From Pseudovirgaria hyperparasitica (Eukaryota; Ascomycota; Dothideomycetes; Acrospermales; Acrospermaceae): a DNA stretch of 64,000 nucleotides. Position numbers and translations under genes: made by a program. The stretch's first letter is position 1. Every line of letters starts with the position of its first letter. Below are positions 11,502 to 22,754 of this stretch, piece by piece. The notes under the pieces were generated by a model. It was not told the DNA's origin. It did no database searches and saw only the letters and a program-made list of their open reading frames with translations. The stretch covers positions 702,614 through 766,613 of the forward strand of contig NW_022985551.1 in NCBI RefSeq assembly GCF_010093815.1, read 5' to 3'.

Positions 11502-12166
11502 ATGCCTCAGGATATGCCCCCCGTCGGGGGCTACGACGCCGTCCAGTACAAGCGCAATCTCCCAGTGCGCGGCTTCAGACCGAGTGTGTATCTACTTGGG
11601 ATGGGCGTGATTATGACATATGGCTTTTGGATGTATGGCAAGGGGGTTAGGGAGAAGAAGTAAGTGGTGTGAGCTTTCTTTGAACGGGAGGAGGTAATGA
11701 ATGATTGGAATGACATCGCGCAGGAGGTTAGATGACTGATGTCTAAGGATGGAGATGTCGCGGCAGACATTCAATGTCATAATCATGGGCGAAAAAAGCG
11801 TGATAGAGATGTACCCGGTGTGGGCATTGTGATTTTGGCATTTTTACAGCGACGGCATAAAGCGGGTGCTGCTTGACAAGGAAAAAAGCATAGCTGACTT
11901 CACCTGCAGCGAACTTGGTCGTGAGAAACAATGGTCTCGGATACACCTTATCCCCCTACTGCAAGCAGAAGAAGACCGCGATCAAGTGCGGAGGATGCTA
12001 GCGGACAAGCAGCGTGAGAAGGAGCTGCTTGGTGCCAATCTCAAAGTGTATCACAACGATAGGTATGTATACCGCTTTGCCATAGTTTCCTACTGTAGGT
12101 TGCTAATTGGTTGCTAGATTTGTTCGACCTACTTATGTTGCTACACCTGAGAACGTTACGAAATAG
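11502..12166 (+). CDS. Complex I accessory subunit, GRIM-19 / NDUFA13 family
   Basis: An accessory subunit of mitochondrial NADH:ubiquinone oxidoreductase in the inner membrane. Exons 11502-11659, 11910-12062 and 12118-12166 give 119 residues, the family's usual length. The start MPQDMPPVGGYDAVQY and the NLPVRGFRP motif are family signatures. One transmembrane segment follows (about residues 28-46, SVYLLGMGVIMTYGFWMYG). The matrix or intermembrane helix after it (REKQWSRIHLIPLLQAEEDR) crosses intron 1. The frame is restored exactly by the GTAAGT..CTGCAG intron of 250 bases, long for this window, and by intron 2. The tail FVRPTYVATPENVTK closes as in orthologues. An ATG 42 bases upstream in the same frame is less likely the start, because conservation begins at MPQD. 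Confidence 0.93.
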
Positions 12167-13135
12167 ATGGATGATGTTGGGGATCGATACGAAGGCCTAG
12201 AAAATACTGGCCTATACTGAGCAAAGTAACTCAAGAAGTGGCTTCAAGTTGTGGCCATTGTAAATATGGAGTATGTCGCGGCTTATTGGGACAGCTGCCG
12301 CTACCGCCGCACCCTCACGGTCTGCGCGGAATGTACCAATCTCTTTTGTTCCACATACAACGCGAATATAGCAAGATACGACAAACGCTCAAATAATTAC
12401 TGTCTGTATGGACGATGAAACATCCTGGCAGTCTCAAATTCAATTTGCACCACATTTGAGTCTCGTCACGCTTCTGGATCTACTTAAACGCCCGAACAGC
12501 GGTACTCTGATTAGTCTCTAGTTTTATGCACACAACGGCCTCAGTGATGCACGCCACTGTCCAGAGCCAACAACAACACCAATAGCAGCTGAAATCCTGG
12601 TTCCAACATTGACCACACGTGAAAAGGCGCCACAGCGCTTCGAATAGATTTTCAGGCCTCCTACTGGAGTCCATTAGCATCGGACAAAACGGTCAAGGCC
12701 CATCACGGTCCGTCGTCAAGGTATTAAACCCGCCGCTACAAGGCGAATTGTAGTCTGCCTCGCTATAAATCTCTTACGATCTGTGATGGACGCTGTGGGA
12801 CGGGCGGTAGGATGTTAGGTCGAGATGTGTGCCGATCTGTCGGGCTCCCCTGCTTTGGCGCAGTTTGCTTTCTTAACAAGAGACGGGAGGGGCTAAGTGA
12901 GTGATAGACGTCGGGGGCGGGGCGTTGGTAGAGTGGCCGTGCATTGGGTTCGCTGGAATTCAATCGACTGTACGTCAGGCCTCCATGGTTCTCGTGGTGA
13001 GAAGGCTGGAGTAGCATCGCGAATTCCGGATTAAGATAACGTGCTGACCAAATGACCGATAGGTAGAGTAGGGATCAGTGAAGGAGAGTGCTCATTAGCG
13101 GTACGACAAATGTTACGGATAGATTGTCGCTATTT
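12167..13135. other. Intergenic between convergent GRIM-19 and prefoldin genes
   Basis: Holds the 3' ends of two convergent genes and about 900 bases in which I see no gene, RNA or repeat. It is unusually long for a convergent gap in this dense stretch. Confidence 0.45.
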
Positions 13136-13773
13136 CTATGCCTGCGCGGCCTGCGCTTGTCCTTGAGACTGCTGCTGTATCGAACTCTGGAGTTGAATGA
13201 TCTGAGGCACGATTAGAGATTCATTGTGGGTTCAGTTGAAGACATTTCTGTCCTCGTTCGCATTTACGACGTACCTCCATCTTCTTTTGCTCACTCTTGG
13301 TCTGAATGTCTTTGATTTGACCCTCGACACGTTTGCTAGAGATAGTCAGTTGATGCGCTGATTGATCAAACTAGCGGAGAGATTAAGAATGTGTGCTATG
13401 ACATAAAGAAAGGGAAGCCTACATTTCCTTCTCAATGAAGTCTAATCTACCATCAACAGACATCTGTGCCTCGGTCTGGTCTTGCTTCAGAAGTACTGGT
13501 CCAATGAGCTTGAACTTGGTTGCGTTTGGGTTCTTGGTGAATTCCTATTGTGGTGATATCAATTATATGCTGTATGCTGCGCAAGTGGTCAACTTACTTT
13601 CTTTACGCTATCGTTTTCTTGCTGTTGCGACTCAAGCTTTTGCCTGCCATCAACAATAGACTGGAGTTCTAGTGGGTATTAGACCGGAGCATTATTTTAT
13701 ATGTATAATACGCACCAGCCTGAAACTTTTGGAACTCATCTGAAAGCTCTTGCAGCTTCTTCTGGTCGCCCAT
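13136..13773 (-). CDS. YKE2: Prefoldin subunit 6 (beta-type)
   Basis: A subunit of the cytosolic hexameric prefoldin chaperone, which delivers unfolded actin and tubulin to the CCT chaperonin. Five exons (13773-13716, 13668-13598, 13544-13423, 13335-13275, 13201-13136) give 125 residues. Four short introns with good GT..AG ends are needed to keep the frame. The N-terminal helix is MGDQKKLQELSDEFQKFQA. The central hairpin region (KNPNATKFKLIGPVLLKQD) matches beta-prefoldins closely. The second helix is SVDGRLDFIEKEIKRVEGQ and continues to the Gln-rich end QSSIQQQSQGQAQAAQA. The length and the two long coiled-coil helices fit the family. It is divergent from VPS4. Confidence 0.93.
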
Positions 13774-14272
13774 TTGATTTGTGTTTGTCGATGACAGACC
13801 TGTACTATTCGTTGATCCGACCGCGCTTTTGTTGTCCAATACTTCGGACTTGCGGGAACTTTAGAGATTGCTTCCTTGAAGATAAAAACCCTATCCTACC
13901 TGTGTCTGGTTGGTGTAAAGTGTTGACTTCGTCGTCAAGACAGGAACCGAACTCTTGGCGCGGCCTTGGCGCCATCTCGCCGCCTGGACAACAGTCCTGG
14001 CGAGACGAGTCAACTGAAAAGTTACCTCCACGACATACCGTATTTTCGGTGCCTGGTCACTCAGAGGAGCTACAACTTCCCAAAATCCCACCTTCATATC
14101 GACTTCTCTCTACCGAACGACACTGCTTTATCGGTGGCCACGCGACGACACTTGTGTTACCCCTCCCCCGCGCTTCGCCATTTCAGATCGCAATCCCACA
14201 TCCACGTCTGTAGCATTCTAAGTCTTCGGTCGAGGTCTTCTTGTATCGCGAGTAAATAGCACCGTTTGCGTC
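13774..14272. promoter_or_regulatory. Shared divergent promoter, prefoldin 6 / VPS4
   Basis: 499 bases between outward-facing ATGs. Open frames crossing it are not conserved. The VPS4-proximal half is pyrimidine-rich. No clear TATA box. Confidence 0.45.
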
Positions 14273-15878
14273 ATGAGTAACACAGACTTTCTTGGGCGTG
14301 CAATAGAGGTGGTCAAGAAAGCTATCGAGAGCGATACCGCAGGCGAGTATGAGAAGGCATACCAAACATACTACCAAGCTTGTATGTGGCCCACCAATGA
14401 CCTGGTCATACAACGACTTCAGGATTCCTAACTGACATGTATCAATAGTAGAGCTTTTTATGCTTGCCCTAAAATGTGAGTTCACCGGCCAACTTGGACT
14501 CGTGGGAGCCTAGCCTGATGCGCCGAACTCTAGGGGAGAAGAATGCCAAGTCAAAGGAAATGATAAGAGCAAAAGCCGGTGAATACATGGAGAGAGCCGA
14601 GAAACTCAAGTCACATTTGGCCGAAAACGATTCTAGTAATAGAAAAAAACCGAGTGCCGTCGGCTCGAACGGGAAAGTCGCTGGAGGGAGTGGCAAGGGC
14701 AAGTATGTTGCCTACGGAGCCCATACGAAAACTCGATAGCGGCTGATGATATATTCCAGAGGTGACGACGACGAGGAAGAGCAAGACGCAGACTCGAAGA
14801 AACTTCGCGGCGCGTTAGCAGGCGCCATTCTCTCCGAAAAACCAAATATCCGATGGGAGGACGTTGCCGGCTTAGAGATGGCAAAAGAAGCCCTGAAAGA
14901 GGCTGTGATATTGCCCATCAAATTCCCACATCTGTTTACCGGAAAGAGACAGCCTTGGAAGGGTATATTACTCTATGGTAAGTCGTGCTACCATCTCCGC
15001 AAAATCATCCACTAACTGCCCGATAACAGGCCCTCCAGGTACCGGTAAATCTTACCTTGCTAAAGCTGTCGCCACCGAGGCCAACAGTACCTTTTTCAGT
15101 GTCAGCAGTTCTGACTTGGTCTCAAAATGGATGGGAGAAAGTGAACGACTCGTCAAGCAGCTATTCGGTATGGCACGGGAAAACAAGCCATCGATTATCT
15201 TCATTGATGAGATTGATGCTCTGTGTGGACCTCGTGGCGAGGGTGAATCGGAAGCCTCAAGGCGTATCAAGACCGAGTTGCTTGTACAAATGGACGGTGT
15301 TGGCAAAGATTCGAGAGGTGTATTGATCCTGGGCGCAACTAATATCCCCTGGCAACTTGACGCAGCTATCCGAAGACGCTTTCAGAGAAGAGTTCACATC
15401 AGTCTTCCAGATCTGCCTGCTCGCATGAAGATGTTCGAGCTTGCGGTCGGCTCGACCCCATGCGAGCTGACACAAAACGACTTTCGCAAACTCGGCGAAC
15501 TAAGTGAAGGTTACTCAGGTAGCGATATCAGCATAGCGGTTCAGGACGCTCTTATGCAGCCAGTCCGCATGATACAAACAGCTACGCACTACAAGAAGGT
15601 ACCTTCCCCCAAAGCACAAATTTACAGACATCGTATCCTAATCAGGTGCATCGTAGGTCATTGTGGATGGTGTGGAAAAGCTCACTCCTTGCTCCCCTGG
15701 CGATAGCGGCGCGTTGGAGATGACATGGACAGAGGTTGAGTCAGACCAGCTTCTTGAACCGCCTCTGCGCGTGAAGGACTTCGTGAAAGCTATCAAAGCG
15801 TCTCGGCCCACTGTTAGCAAAGAAGATCTTAATCGCAACTCTGAGTGGACGCAAGAGTTCGGATCCGAGGGTGCCTGA
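14273..15878 (+). CDS. VPS4: AAA ATPase VPS4, ESCRT-III disassembly factor
   Basis: Disassembles ESCRT-III at endosomes and other membranes, using ATP. Six exons (14273-14381, 14449-14475, 14534-14702, 14760-14977, 15030-15598, 15657-15878) give 437 residues, the usual size. The N-terminal MIT domain ([20 protein letters not shown] to about residue 80) binds ESCRT-III tails. A charged acidic linker follows. The AAA domain opens with [20 protein letters not shown]. Walker A is GPPGTGKS, formed across the intron before exon 5. Walker B is [12 protein letters not shown], and the arginine fingers are in [10 protein letters not shown]. The beta domain and C-terminal helix follow, ending [12 protein letters not shown]. 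Exon 2 is only 27 bases. Transcribed divergently from prefoldin 6. Confidence 0.96.
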
Positions 15879-16799
15879 TTAATTCTTTTGTCAAACATAC
15901 CCCACAATCGGTTGGTGTTTACCGGAGCACAGGGGGATCAGCTTTTACGAAATGGATACGGAGCATCATCATTCTGCAGCGGACGGTGTTCCGGGTGTCA
16001 TGGGAGTACATATATGGCGACGAGCGCAATGGGCCCGTCCGAATGGAGGGACGAAGTGGATATACTACAGTCCCACTTCTAAGCCGCCCAAAGTACTAAC
16101 AGATCTTTGCAAGGACCTTGTGTGATATTCTGAGCTTTCCGTTTGTGTCGCACGGATCTCGCATTCCTGCCCTGACGAATTGTTAAAGTGACAATCTTCT
16201 CGTCAATACCTTTCAGATATGTCTACGTCTTGAGCCTGCAGTAGCTTACAGAAATGATAGGGAAACTCTTTGCCAGTGGCCTCCAGTACTGCCAGACTGT
16301 CATGTTCTGAAAGCGCCGACTGCAGAGCAGTGTACTTTCCAGACGTGTTGCGGTTGCTCTGAGTAGCACAATATGTGAATAGACAGACAGAGATAGATTG
16401 ATAAGCCGCCGCATCGAAGATTTTGGCTTTGGTTCAATCAAGCTTCAAGGGCAGATGCCGGGTCTCAACACACATTTGCTAGCTGAAGAGCCCCGTCAGC
16501 GTCTTATACTTCAAATGTACGGTCACTGTCCTAGAAATATCCTTCCGCTTCCCAGTTTGCGTCGTCCTTAGGGTTTCAGCAATATCATTTGTAATGTACA
16601 GTGATTGCTGATGATATCCCTGTCGATTCGAGTCGCCGAGTCATAGCTACACATTTGCAATGATACCGATAATTATAATGATAACGATGATCTCAAGAGC
16701 GTTGCTGTCATTTGGTTATACCATGTAAATGGTTTGGGCTATCTAGATGGATGGCTCTCTTCGGACGTATTTTGTATATCGATACATGCGCTACACGTG
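15879..16799. other. Intergenic between convergent VPS4 and HNH gene
   Basis: Holds the two 3' flanks. The remaining bases show no gene or repeat that I can support. Confidence 0.45.
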
Positions 16800-17789
16800 T
16801 CACTTCTTCTTCCATCTAATACCTCCACACCATCTTGCCCATCTCTGTACATCCTCCCGTTCTAGCAGCTTTTCGACTGTGTACCACTCTCTTGCCAGTT
16901 CCTCATTGCCAGCAATTCGATGAACAAAGCTATGACACTGCCTACATAGCCAAGCTACGTCGTTCAACTGCCGTGCCTCATGCCAGCCCCTTTTTATCAC
17001 CTTGTCGTGTACTGATTTGGGGATGAGGTGATGGTATGTTAGTGGCATGTGCTCTCGCAGACAAATTTCACAACAATCGGCTGTATCTTTCGTGGATGAT
17101 GGTGGGGGTGGAGCAGCGATAGCCCCCTCCACATAGGACGTCAGAACGGGTGACAAGAATGCCTCGAAGAACGTTGGATCGGAAGCCACAAGTGAGGGCA
17201 GAAACGTCGAGATGGTCTCGACGTAGAGCGTGGGCAAGGGAGCGACTAATCTGTTGACAGTGTCTGAAGACAGTGGAGTAGCGTATCGTGCCTGTAGGCT
17301 TTTCGATGCCTCGAATGAACGATGTGTCAGAGAGCGTAAGTCAGCAGGCAGGTCTGAGAAGATGCCATGGGCTAGGAACTGCGAGGTTATAGGTGGTGAG
17401 TCCTACATACTGACACACGATGAATTTCAAGGCTCACAAACATCAATGAACTCGCTCAACTCTTCAGCTTCACTAACGTCTTTCGCGTCCGTGTCTTGCT
17501 CGCTTTTATCATCATGGTTGCTTAGATGACCGTCGAGGATGTTTCTGCTTCTAGGTATATCGACCCAGGACCCATTCTCGGTTCTTTTCTTAATCACATC
17601 CTCCGCAGTATCGTTACTCGCTTGACTCAAGGCGCTCAAGCTTACCGTTTTACTCCCGCTTTTCCTCCTCTCCTTTCTCTTCTTCTTCTTCTGCTTCTCG
17701 GGTTGAGGAGCTAGATAACGAAGAACAGACTCGGAGAGACATTCGCGAAAGAAGCCAAAGTTGGTAACTTTGGTGGCATTGAGTGGCAT
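16800..17789 (-). CDS. HNH-nuclease-like zinc protein, fungal
   Basis: Exon 1 is 17789-17442 and exon 2 is 17378-16800, giving 308 residues. The 63-base intron (GTTTGT..CTCGCAG, with CTATAAC as branch site) joins the frames. The first 115 residues are low in complexity, Lys-rich (EKQKKKKRKERRKSG) and then acidic. The C-terminal third holds an HNH-type motif: CEIC, then LTYHHLIPKSVHDK with the double His, then LCRQCHSFVH with the second CxxC and a C-terminal His. Two CxxC pairs suggest a structural zinc next to the nuclease metal site. The conserved tail is NEELAREWYTVEKLLERED. Relatives occur widely in filamentous fungi, usually without assigned function. Nuclease activity and nuclear location are inferred from the motif and the basic stretch. 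Confidence 0.8.
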
Positions 17790-18241
17790 TAATCACGTCG
17801 TCATAAAAAGCTGTGTGTCCACTGCTTCGGTGTGAGGAGACGCTAGACTGACATCATAAGTACTAGTCGAGAAAGGATGCGCTAGCAGGCAGGTAATCTA
17901 GATGCGTTCATTAGTACATTGGATCAATTTAAGGAGCAGTCGCTCTTAGTCAGTAAATCTCCTACAGAAATTATAGCCATTCATTAAGGCTATACAAGTC
18001 ATTAAGTTACACAAACTCAATCATGTACGTCTGGCATACGATCTCATCTCAGCTCATTGTCCAATCATATTTCTACACCAAAGATAAGCTTGAACAGTGA
18101 TACGTCATGAGTTTTTATGGACGTCTCGTACACTCCATAGCACTATTCATAATGATATACTGAGTATGATGTTTGTGCATCATGGTCATTGACTCGGATG
18201 CAAGGAGTGAGAATATCTCGTTATATTCGCCTCTATTTGCT
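17790..18241. other. Intergenic, no gene recognised
   Basis: Upstream region of the HNH gene and downstream flank of the NmrA-like relic. Nothing else seen. Confidence 0.4.
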
Positions 18242-19196
18242 TCAGGCCTCGAGCATTCTTGCGGAAGCTTGCACCAAGCTCTCTGTGCCCCTTTCGAACC
18301 TCACACCGTCCTTTCCTATGTCATCAATAATCCACCTGAAAACAATGTTTTTGTCATCTCAACGAATTCGGGCACTACTACTTCCGGCAGGAAGCTGCTG
18401 AAGAATCCAGCAAGCTCATCAGGTTCAACGGAGCGGAGCTCGACCTCCTTCCCCGTAACCTTTTCGAACGCATCGTGTACACCAAGTGTTGAATACTCCT
18501 CCAGACCATAAAGTTCCAATAATGACGCACCGTTTTCCATTGAGATGGCTGTTATAGTCCAAAGGATGTGTTTGGCACATGCGCGCCCAATGTCAACCGT
18601 GGGGACTTAGCGGGCTCATCAGTAACTAGTTACACTGTCAGAAAATCAAGAGCCATCGTCTCATACAATGGATATCTTATGGTCCACCGGCGTGCTTGGA
18701 CTAGAAAATACGCTCTTCACCCCCTTAGCCGTTTTCAGCGTCATCTCTCAGTCCTTCATAGAACACGCATTTCTCACGAAAATAACTTCAGGCGATACAT
18801 GGCGGTATGTCTCCTCACTCGCGTGGCTTGACTTGATCGCACCAACGCTATGTCCGTGTTGAGCATCTCCGCTCGAGATATAAACTAGCCGTCGCCCATT
18901 GCCTGCCTGTTTCACTGCATTACTGATGTTGCTCGACACTGTATTTGCCCATTCGATGACATCAGAGCCGTCGTATTTGGATGGTATCAGTGTGATTACA
19001 GCACGTGAGCCGCAAAAATTTAGGGATGATGTGTTTGTAATGTCTCGATTAACTGCTGTGAATTGCGAGCTGCTCGCGAGTGTCTCAGGTACTTTTTTGG
19101 AGATCGCGGTAGACGGCAATCACCGTGGGCCCAAGTCGATGCCCCAAAAGCGTCTCAATAGCTGCGCGACATGCCTTGGATCCTGATGGGATGACA
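18242..19196 (-). pseudogene. Frameshifted NmrA-like NAD(P)-binding protein relic
   Basis: Minus-strand pieces read in order as an NmrA/atypical-SDR protein but in several frames. The N-terminal Rossmann part is VTVIPSGSKACRAAIETLLGH to VIAVYRDLQK. The frame then shifts at an A6 run near 19095 into VPETLASSSQF, CGSRAVITLIPS and NGRRLVYISSGDAQ. A stop follows VRNACSMKD, then VFSSPSTPVDHKIS. The next piece is TVDIGRACAKHI to EFVEMTKTLFSGG, with one more shift near 18330 before the end GTESLVQASARMLEA (stop 18244-18242). The gap before TVDIGR might hold an intron, but I found no acceptor in phase. The usual short first exon was not found. Working orthologues are about 300 residues. At least two frame changes and a stop make it broken, unless assembly errors are involved. 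Confidence 0.7.
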
Positions 19197-19841
19197 GTGA
19201 CCTACATATTATCGTCGAATCTGGGACGGGTTCGCAAGTCCTGATTATAGTTTGTCGTGGAAATCAAAATAGGGGGAAGGAAGTGCCAGCCGAGAGGACT
19301 CATATATCAATCTTCAGCCGCATGAGTAGCTAGGCTACACTCCGTCATAGTCTGATCCTTTGGGGATGATAGACCAGATGACAATGGAGATGACTCATTG
19401 ATGCGAAGATCACCGATCATCATATTAGTTGGGCATGCGGCAGCTCGCCCTTGAACAACAATACCAATTAATAATACCCAGGATCACCGACTGATATGAT
19501 ATTCTACTTTCATGGCGCTCTGTATTCGTAGTGACCGTGTACAGAGACAGTCCCAGCTCACTGAACAGTGGACACGATTGGCCATTGCTATGCTTCAAGA
19601 GAACCCACAAAGCCAACGCGACTGGATAGTAACGCTGCCAATCGCTCTACGGGATCTGTTCAAAGCGAGGAGAGCTATGGAACGACTCGGCTGAGCTTGA
19701 TATACAGGCCTTATCTTGTTAGCACAGAGCTTAGATACCGAGCTCTGGGGTTTCCTCTCTTTGGCGGCATATTCCAGGTTTCGACGTTTGTGGATACAAT
19801 GCTATCGCCAAGATTGAACATGACCGACCCAGCTTGTACTT
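19197..19841. other. Intergenic, no gene recognised
   Basis: Upstream flank of the NmrA-like relic and 3' flank of the LETM1-like gene. No gene seen. Confidence 0.4.
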
Positions 19842-21341
19842 TCATTCTCCAGAATATTCACTATAGTTGAGGAGACTTCTCCATCCTCCCTTCCGAACCC
19901 AACAATCAAGATCCTCCCTGATGTCCTTATGATGTCGATCCGAGACTCGAATACTGCGCTCCACAGCGGCCATGTGAACTTCGGCATCAGTCATACCAGC
20001 GACGCCTCCATCTCGACGTATCAGCGCGTCATCAAAATCGAGATATCTGAGCACTCTTTGTAACAAGGTACCAACGAAAACCATTGGGATTTTGAATCTG
20101 AGCCAATTTGGCCTCAGTTGACCAGCTAGCCGTTCTCTCATATGTAGCGCCAGGTTTTGGTTCCTCTGAGCTCTCCTCCTAACAAAGCTGAGTTCATTTT
20201 GGCTCGCAAAGCGTTCTCGTGATTGGATCATCTTGGACTGCTGGGTTGGGAGCCAGCAGACGCGTGGGACTAATGGGGTCACGAATGCGACGATGAGAGG
20301 TGTCCATTCACCCAGAACAAGCAGAATTGTTGCGAACGGGACCAATCTTCGAAGATCACGCTTGGTCCGCTCACGAAATTGGAATTCTGCACGACAGTAT
20401 TCAGGAAGAGTAATAATTGTGGCCTTTTCGGTGTGGGTCCCATGCGCAGTAGTAGCAGTGGTGATACGATCCCAATTCTCTTGCCAATGTTCAAGAGACT
20501 TACAAGGATCACTTTCTAATTGTATCTTATCGTTCGGGCCAAGATTGCTCCACTTCCAGTCGAGCGGCGTACAATGCTTGTAATCTTGTCGTGGTGGGAG
20601 AAGCACTACCTGCGATCCTACACGAGTCTCAGGATGCGACCAGTCTAAACCAGCAGGTATATGCAGCGGAGCGAGTATAGCGATGTGTGCGTGCATACTT
20701 TTCTCGGTGTTGGTTTTCAGCTTCGCAAGTAGTTTTGCACCTAGGTTCTCGAGGTCTGCCGAAGGTATAGGATTACGATTTGACCTCAATGTTCTAGCAA
20801 GAATGGGCTCTGGGCCTAGAGCACGCAATATCTTCCGATTGTTCCAAAGTTGGTAGAGGGCAGCTTTGTAAAATCTATAGTAAATCTGTCCGCATGTATA
20901 TAGATACGCTATCATCCAATTGTAATCACTTCGAGGTGGCAGATTTTCGAGAGGTGGAGGGAGGGTGGAAATTGGGGGATTGAGCCGGTCAGCGAAGAAC
21001 GACCGTGGTAGTGAGTCCGAGCGAGGCATGTCCGACGAGATCATGGCGTTATGCTTCGAGTGTAAAGCTTTCTCCTCGCGCCGGCTTTCTGTCTGTCGGA
21101 CGGACTGGGAGGTTGGGGGCACGAATGAAGATGTGGCCGCCTCGGGCTTCGTTTGCCGATCATCATCCTCGTCGCATTCAGCAGGGAGTCTCCGGAATGA
21201 GTGGTTGTTCTTTCGTTGGTTATATATGTGTGAGTGTAGAACGGCTGTCGCGCATCGTATGTGCTTAGGACACCGAGAGGCAAGGTGGTGGAACGGCGAT
21301 GGCGACAGAAGTGCGGCTAGCACTGGGGAGCGAATCCTCAT
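19842..21341 (-). CDS. LETM1-domain mitochondrial inner-membrane protein
   Basis: A single exon of 499 residues from ATG 21341. The N-terminus (MRIRSPVLAALLSPSPFHHLASR) is basic and hydroxylated without acidic residues, like a mitochondrial targeting sequence. A disordered acidic stretch follows, then a helical region (YNWMIAYLYTCGQIYYRFYKAALYQLWNNRK). The LETM1 region carries the diagnostic FRERTKRDLRRLVPFATILLVLGEWTPLIVAFVTPLVPR segment: basic residues, the transmembrane helix, and then the PRxCxLP-like end (PRVCWLPTQQ). LETM1 proteins support mitochondrial K+/H+ exchange and bind mitoribosomes. This one is a shorter fungal relative rather than the canonical LETM1/Mdm38, which has longer C-terminal coiled coils. 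Its exact role is not known to me. Confidence 0.85.
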   Translation of the reverse strand: MRIRSPVLAALLSPSPFHHLASRCPKHIRCATAVLHSHIYNQRKNNHSFRRLPAECDEDDDRQTKPEAATSSFVPPTSQSVRQTESRREEKALHSKHNAMISSDMPRSDSLPRSFFADRLNPPISTLPPPLENLPPRSDYNWMIAYLYTCGQIYYRFYKAALYQLWNNRKILRALGPEPILARTLRSNRNPIPSADLENLGAKLLAKLKTNTEKSMHAHIAILAPLHIPAGLDWSHPETRVGSQVVLLPPRQDYKHCTPLDWKWSNLGPNDKIQLESDPCKSLEHWQENWDRITTATTAHGTHTEKATIITLPEYCRAEFQFRERTKRDLRRLVPFATILLVLGEWTPLIVAFVTPLVPRVCWLPTQQSKMIQSRERFASQNELSFVRRRAQRNQNLALHMRERLAGQLRPNWLRFKIPMVFVGTLLQRVLRYLDFDDALIRRDGGVAGMTDAEVHMAAVERSIRVSDRHHKDIREDLDCWVRKGGWRSLLNYSEYSGE

Positions 21342-22754
21342 AATGTGAGGTAATTCAAGCTATGACTGGGTTGTCGCACCATTCTAGTGAGGTGTGCGTG
21401 AAGTGTAGATTGCGACCGCGATATATGCTTCCATTCACGCGTCATGAACTCCACTTTAATCCTTGCTCGGCTCTGTGAGCACAGGCCACCAGATGTACTT
21501 CTCATATGATACATCCTTCTATGTACATAGATTTGTACAACAATAAATATCATCACTGTGATGTGGCTACTCTTACTAAATGACTATAGAACTCTTGTAA
21601 ATAGGTTTACAAGAAGCACCACTGCTTGAGAGCCCAATCCGTCGCCTTACGGTAAGTCGCATTTAGTGCCGGGCACATTACTCTCAGAATTTCATGTATC
21701 ATGCATCCTTGAGATAAGAAAGTTCATTTTGCCTACGTCTGCTAAGCTATGAATGTTTGCTTACAATCCGAACGACACGATCTGTAGCAGTCGACGCCAT
21801 TATCCAAAAATCCCGCTACTCTCACACAACATGATCGGTGTTGCTACTACGTCATGTTGCTGCAGGCGATTTCAAAGGCCAAAAGGGTGCATTAGCATCA
21901 CTTAATGATAGAAGGCAGCTCTGAACACAAGATGCTTCAGTCAGTCGCATTAGTCTGGGATTATCCTTACAGCAACGTTCGCCGAGTAGGTCTGACTTGT
22001 AGCATTTTCATATCACACTCGAGAACAGATTAACACCTAAAATCGCATTCCGCAAGCTACTCGCTTGCCGTTTGTGCCAGCGCCCGCTGATCTCTAGGGA
22101 GAATGCATTTCCACTCTATACCTTTCCTCTGCTACCATCGCGGGACTACAACGTTCGCAGCTTGCGCCAATCTTTAGGGTTCAAACGAAGCTCCTGCCTA
22201 AAACAGCTATTATAATCTAGCACGCGAAGCTAAAGTGATCCTCGAGGGACCAAAGCCAAGTCTACTGAAGTCCAAGCCAAGGCATGGAAGCGAGGGCTTG
22301 CATGAATCAGTGACTAGCGGACGTTGGACGCTGGTGATATTGGAGCTTGATGCTGCTTCAAGACTGTCCTCTACCTGTCTCGATTGTAATGTGCTACGGC
22401 TATGGGAGAAGAGTTGTTTTCCAAGGACGGAGCAGACCATTACTAATGCTCAAAGTAGCTAATATCGAAGAGAAGGCCAAGGCGTGGAAGCGAGGGCTTG
22501 CGTCGGCGTGCGACCGAGCATTGCAAATGCGTAAGTTACATCTAAAATACCAAGAAGAGAAGGCGGTCAGATCAAGAGTCATTGGGCAGGAGTCAGCATA
22601 TCCCTCCAGCCTACAATAAAGACGAGTATGAAAGGTACACCTAGGTCCTCATATCCTCATCCTAAGCCATCCACAACTTACGATCCTCTTAACTCAACTT
22701 CAGACCTCACAGCCGCTCCTCGACACACCAAATCAACTTTTCAAACAAATCGGA
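21342..22754. other. Intergenic, with a 26-bp duplication
   Basis: Upstream of the LETM1-like gene and of the secreted peptide gene. Apart from the direct repeat at 22276 and 22476 I see no gene I can support. Confidence 0.4.
22276..22501. repeat. Direct repeat of 26 bp spaced exactly 200 bp
   Basis: GCCAAGGCrTGGAAGCGAGG plus GCTTGC occurs at 22276-22301 and 22476-22501 with one mismatch (A at 22284, G at 22484). In one plus-strand frame both copies read AKAWKRGLA. The second continues open (SACDRALQMRKL) while the first meets a stop at once. It may be a remnant of a duplicated exon. Confidence 0.7.

Noticed and set aside
20233-21348. Plus-strand frames across the LETM1-like gene
   Set aside because: They are antisense to a clear conserved coding sequence and show no domain.
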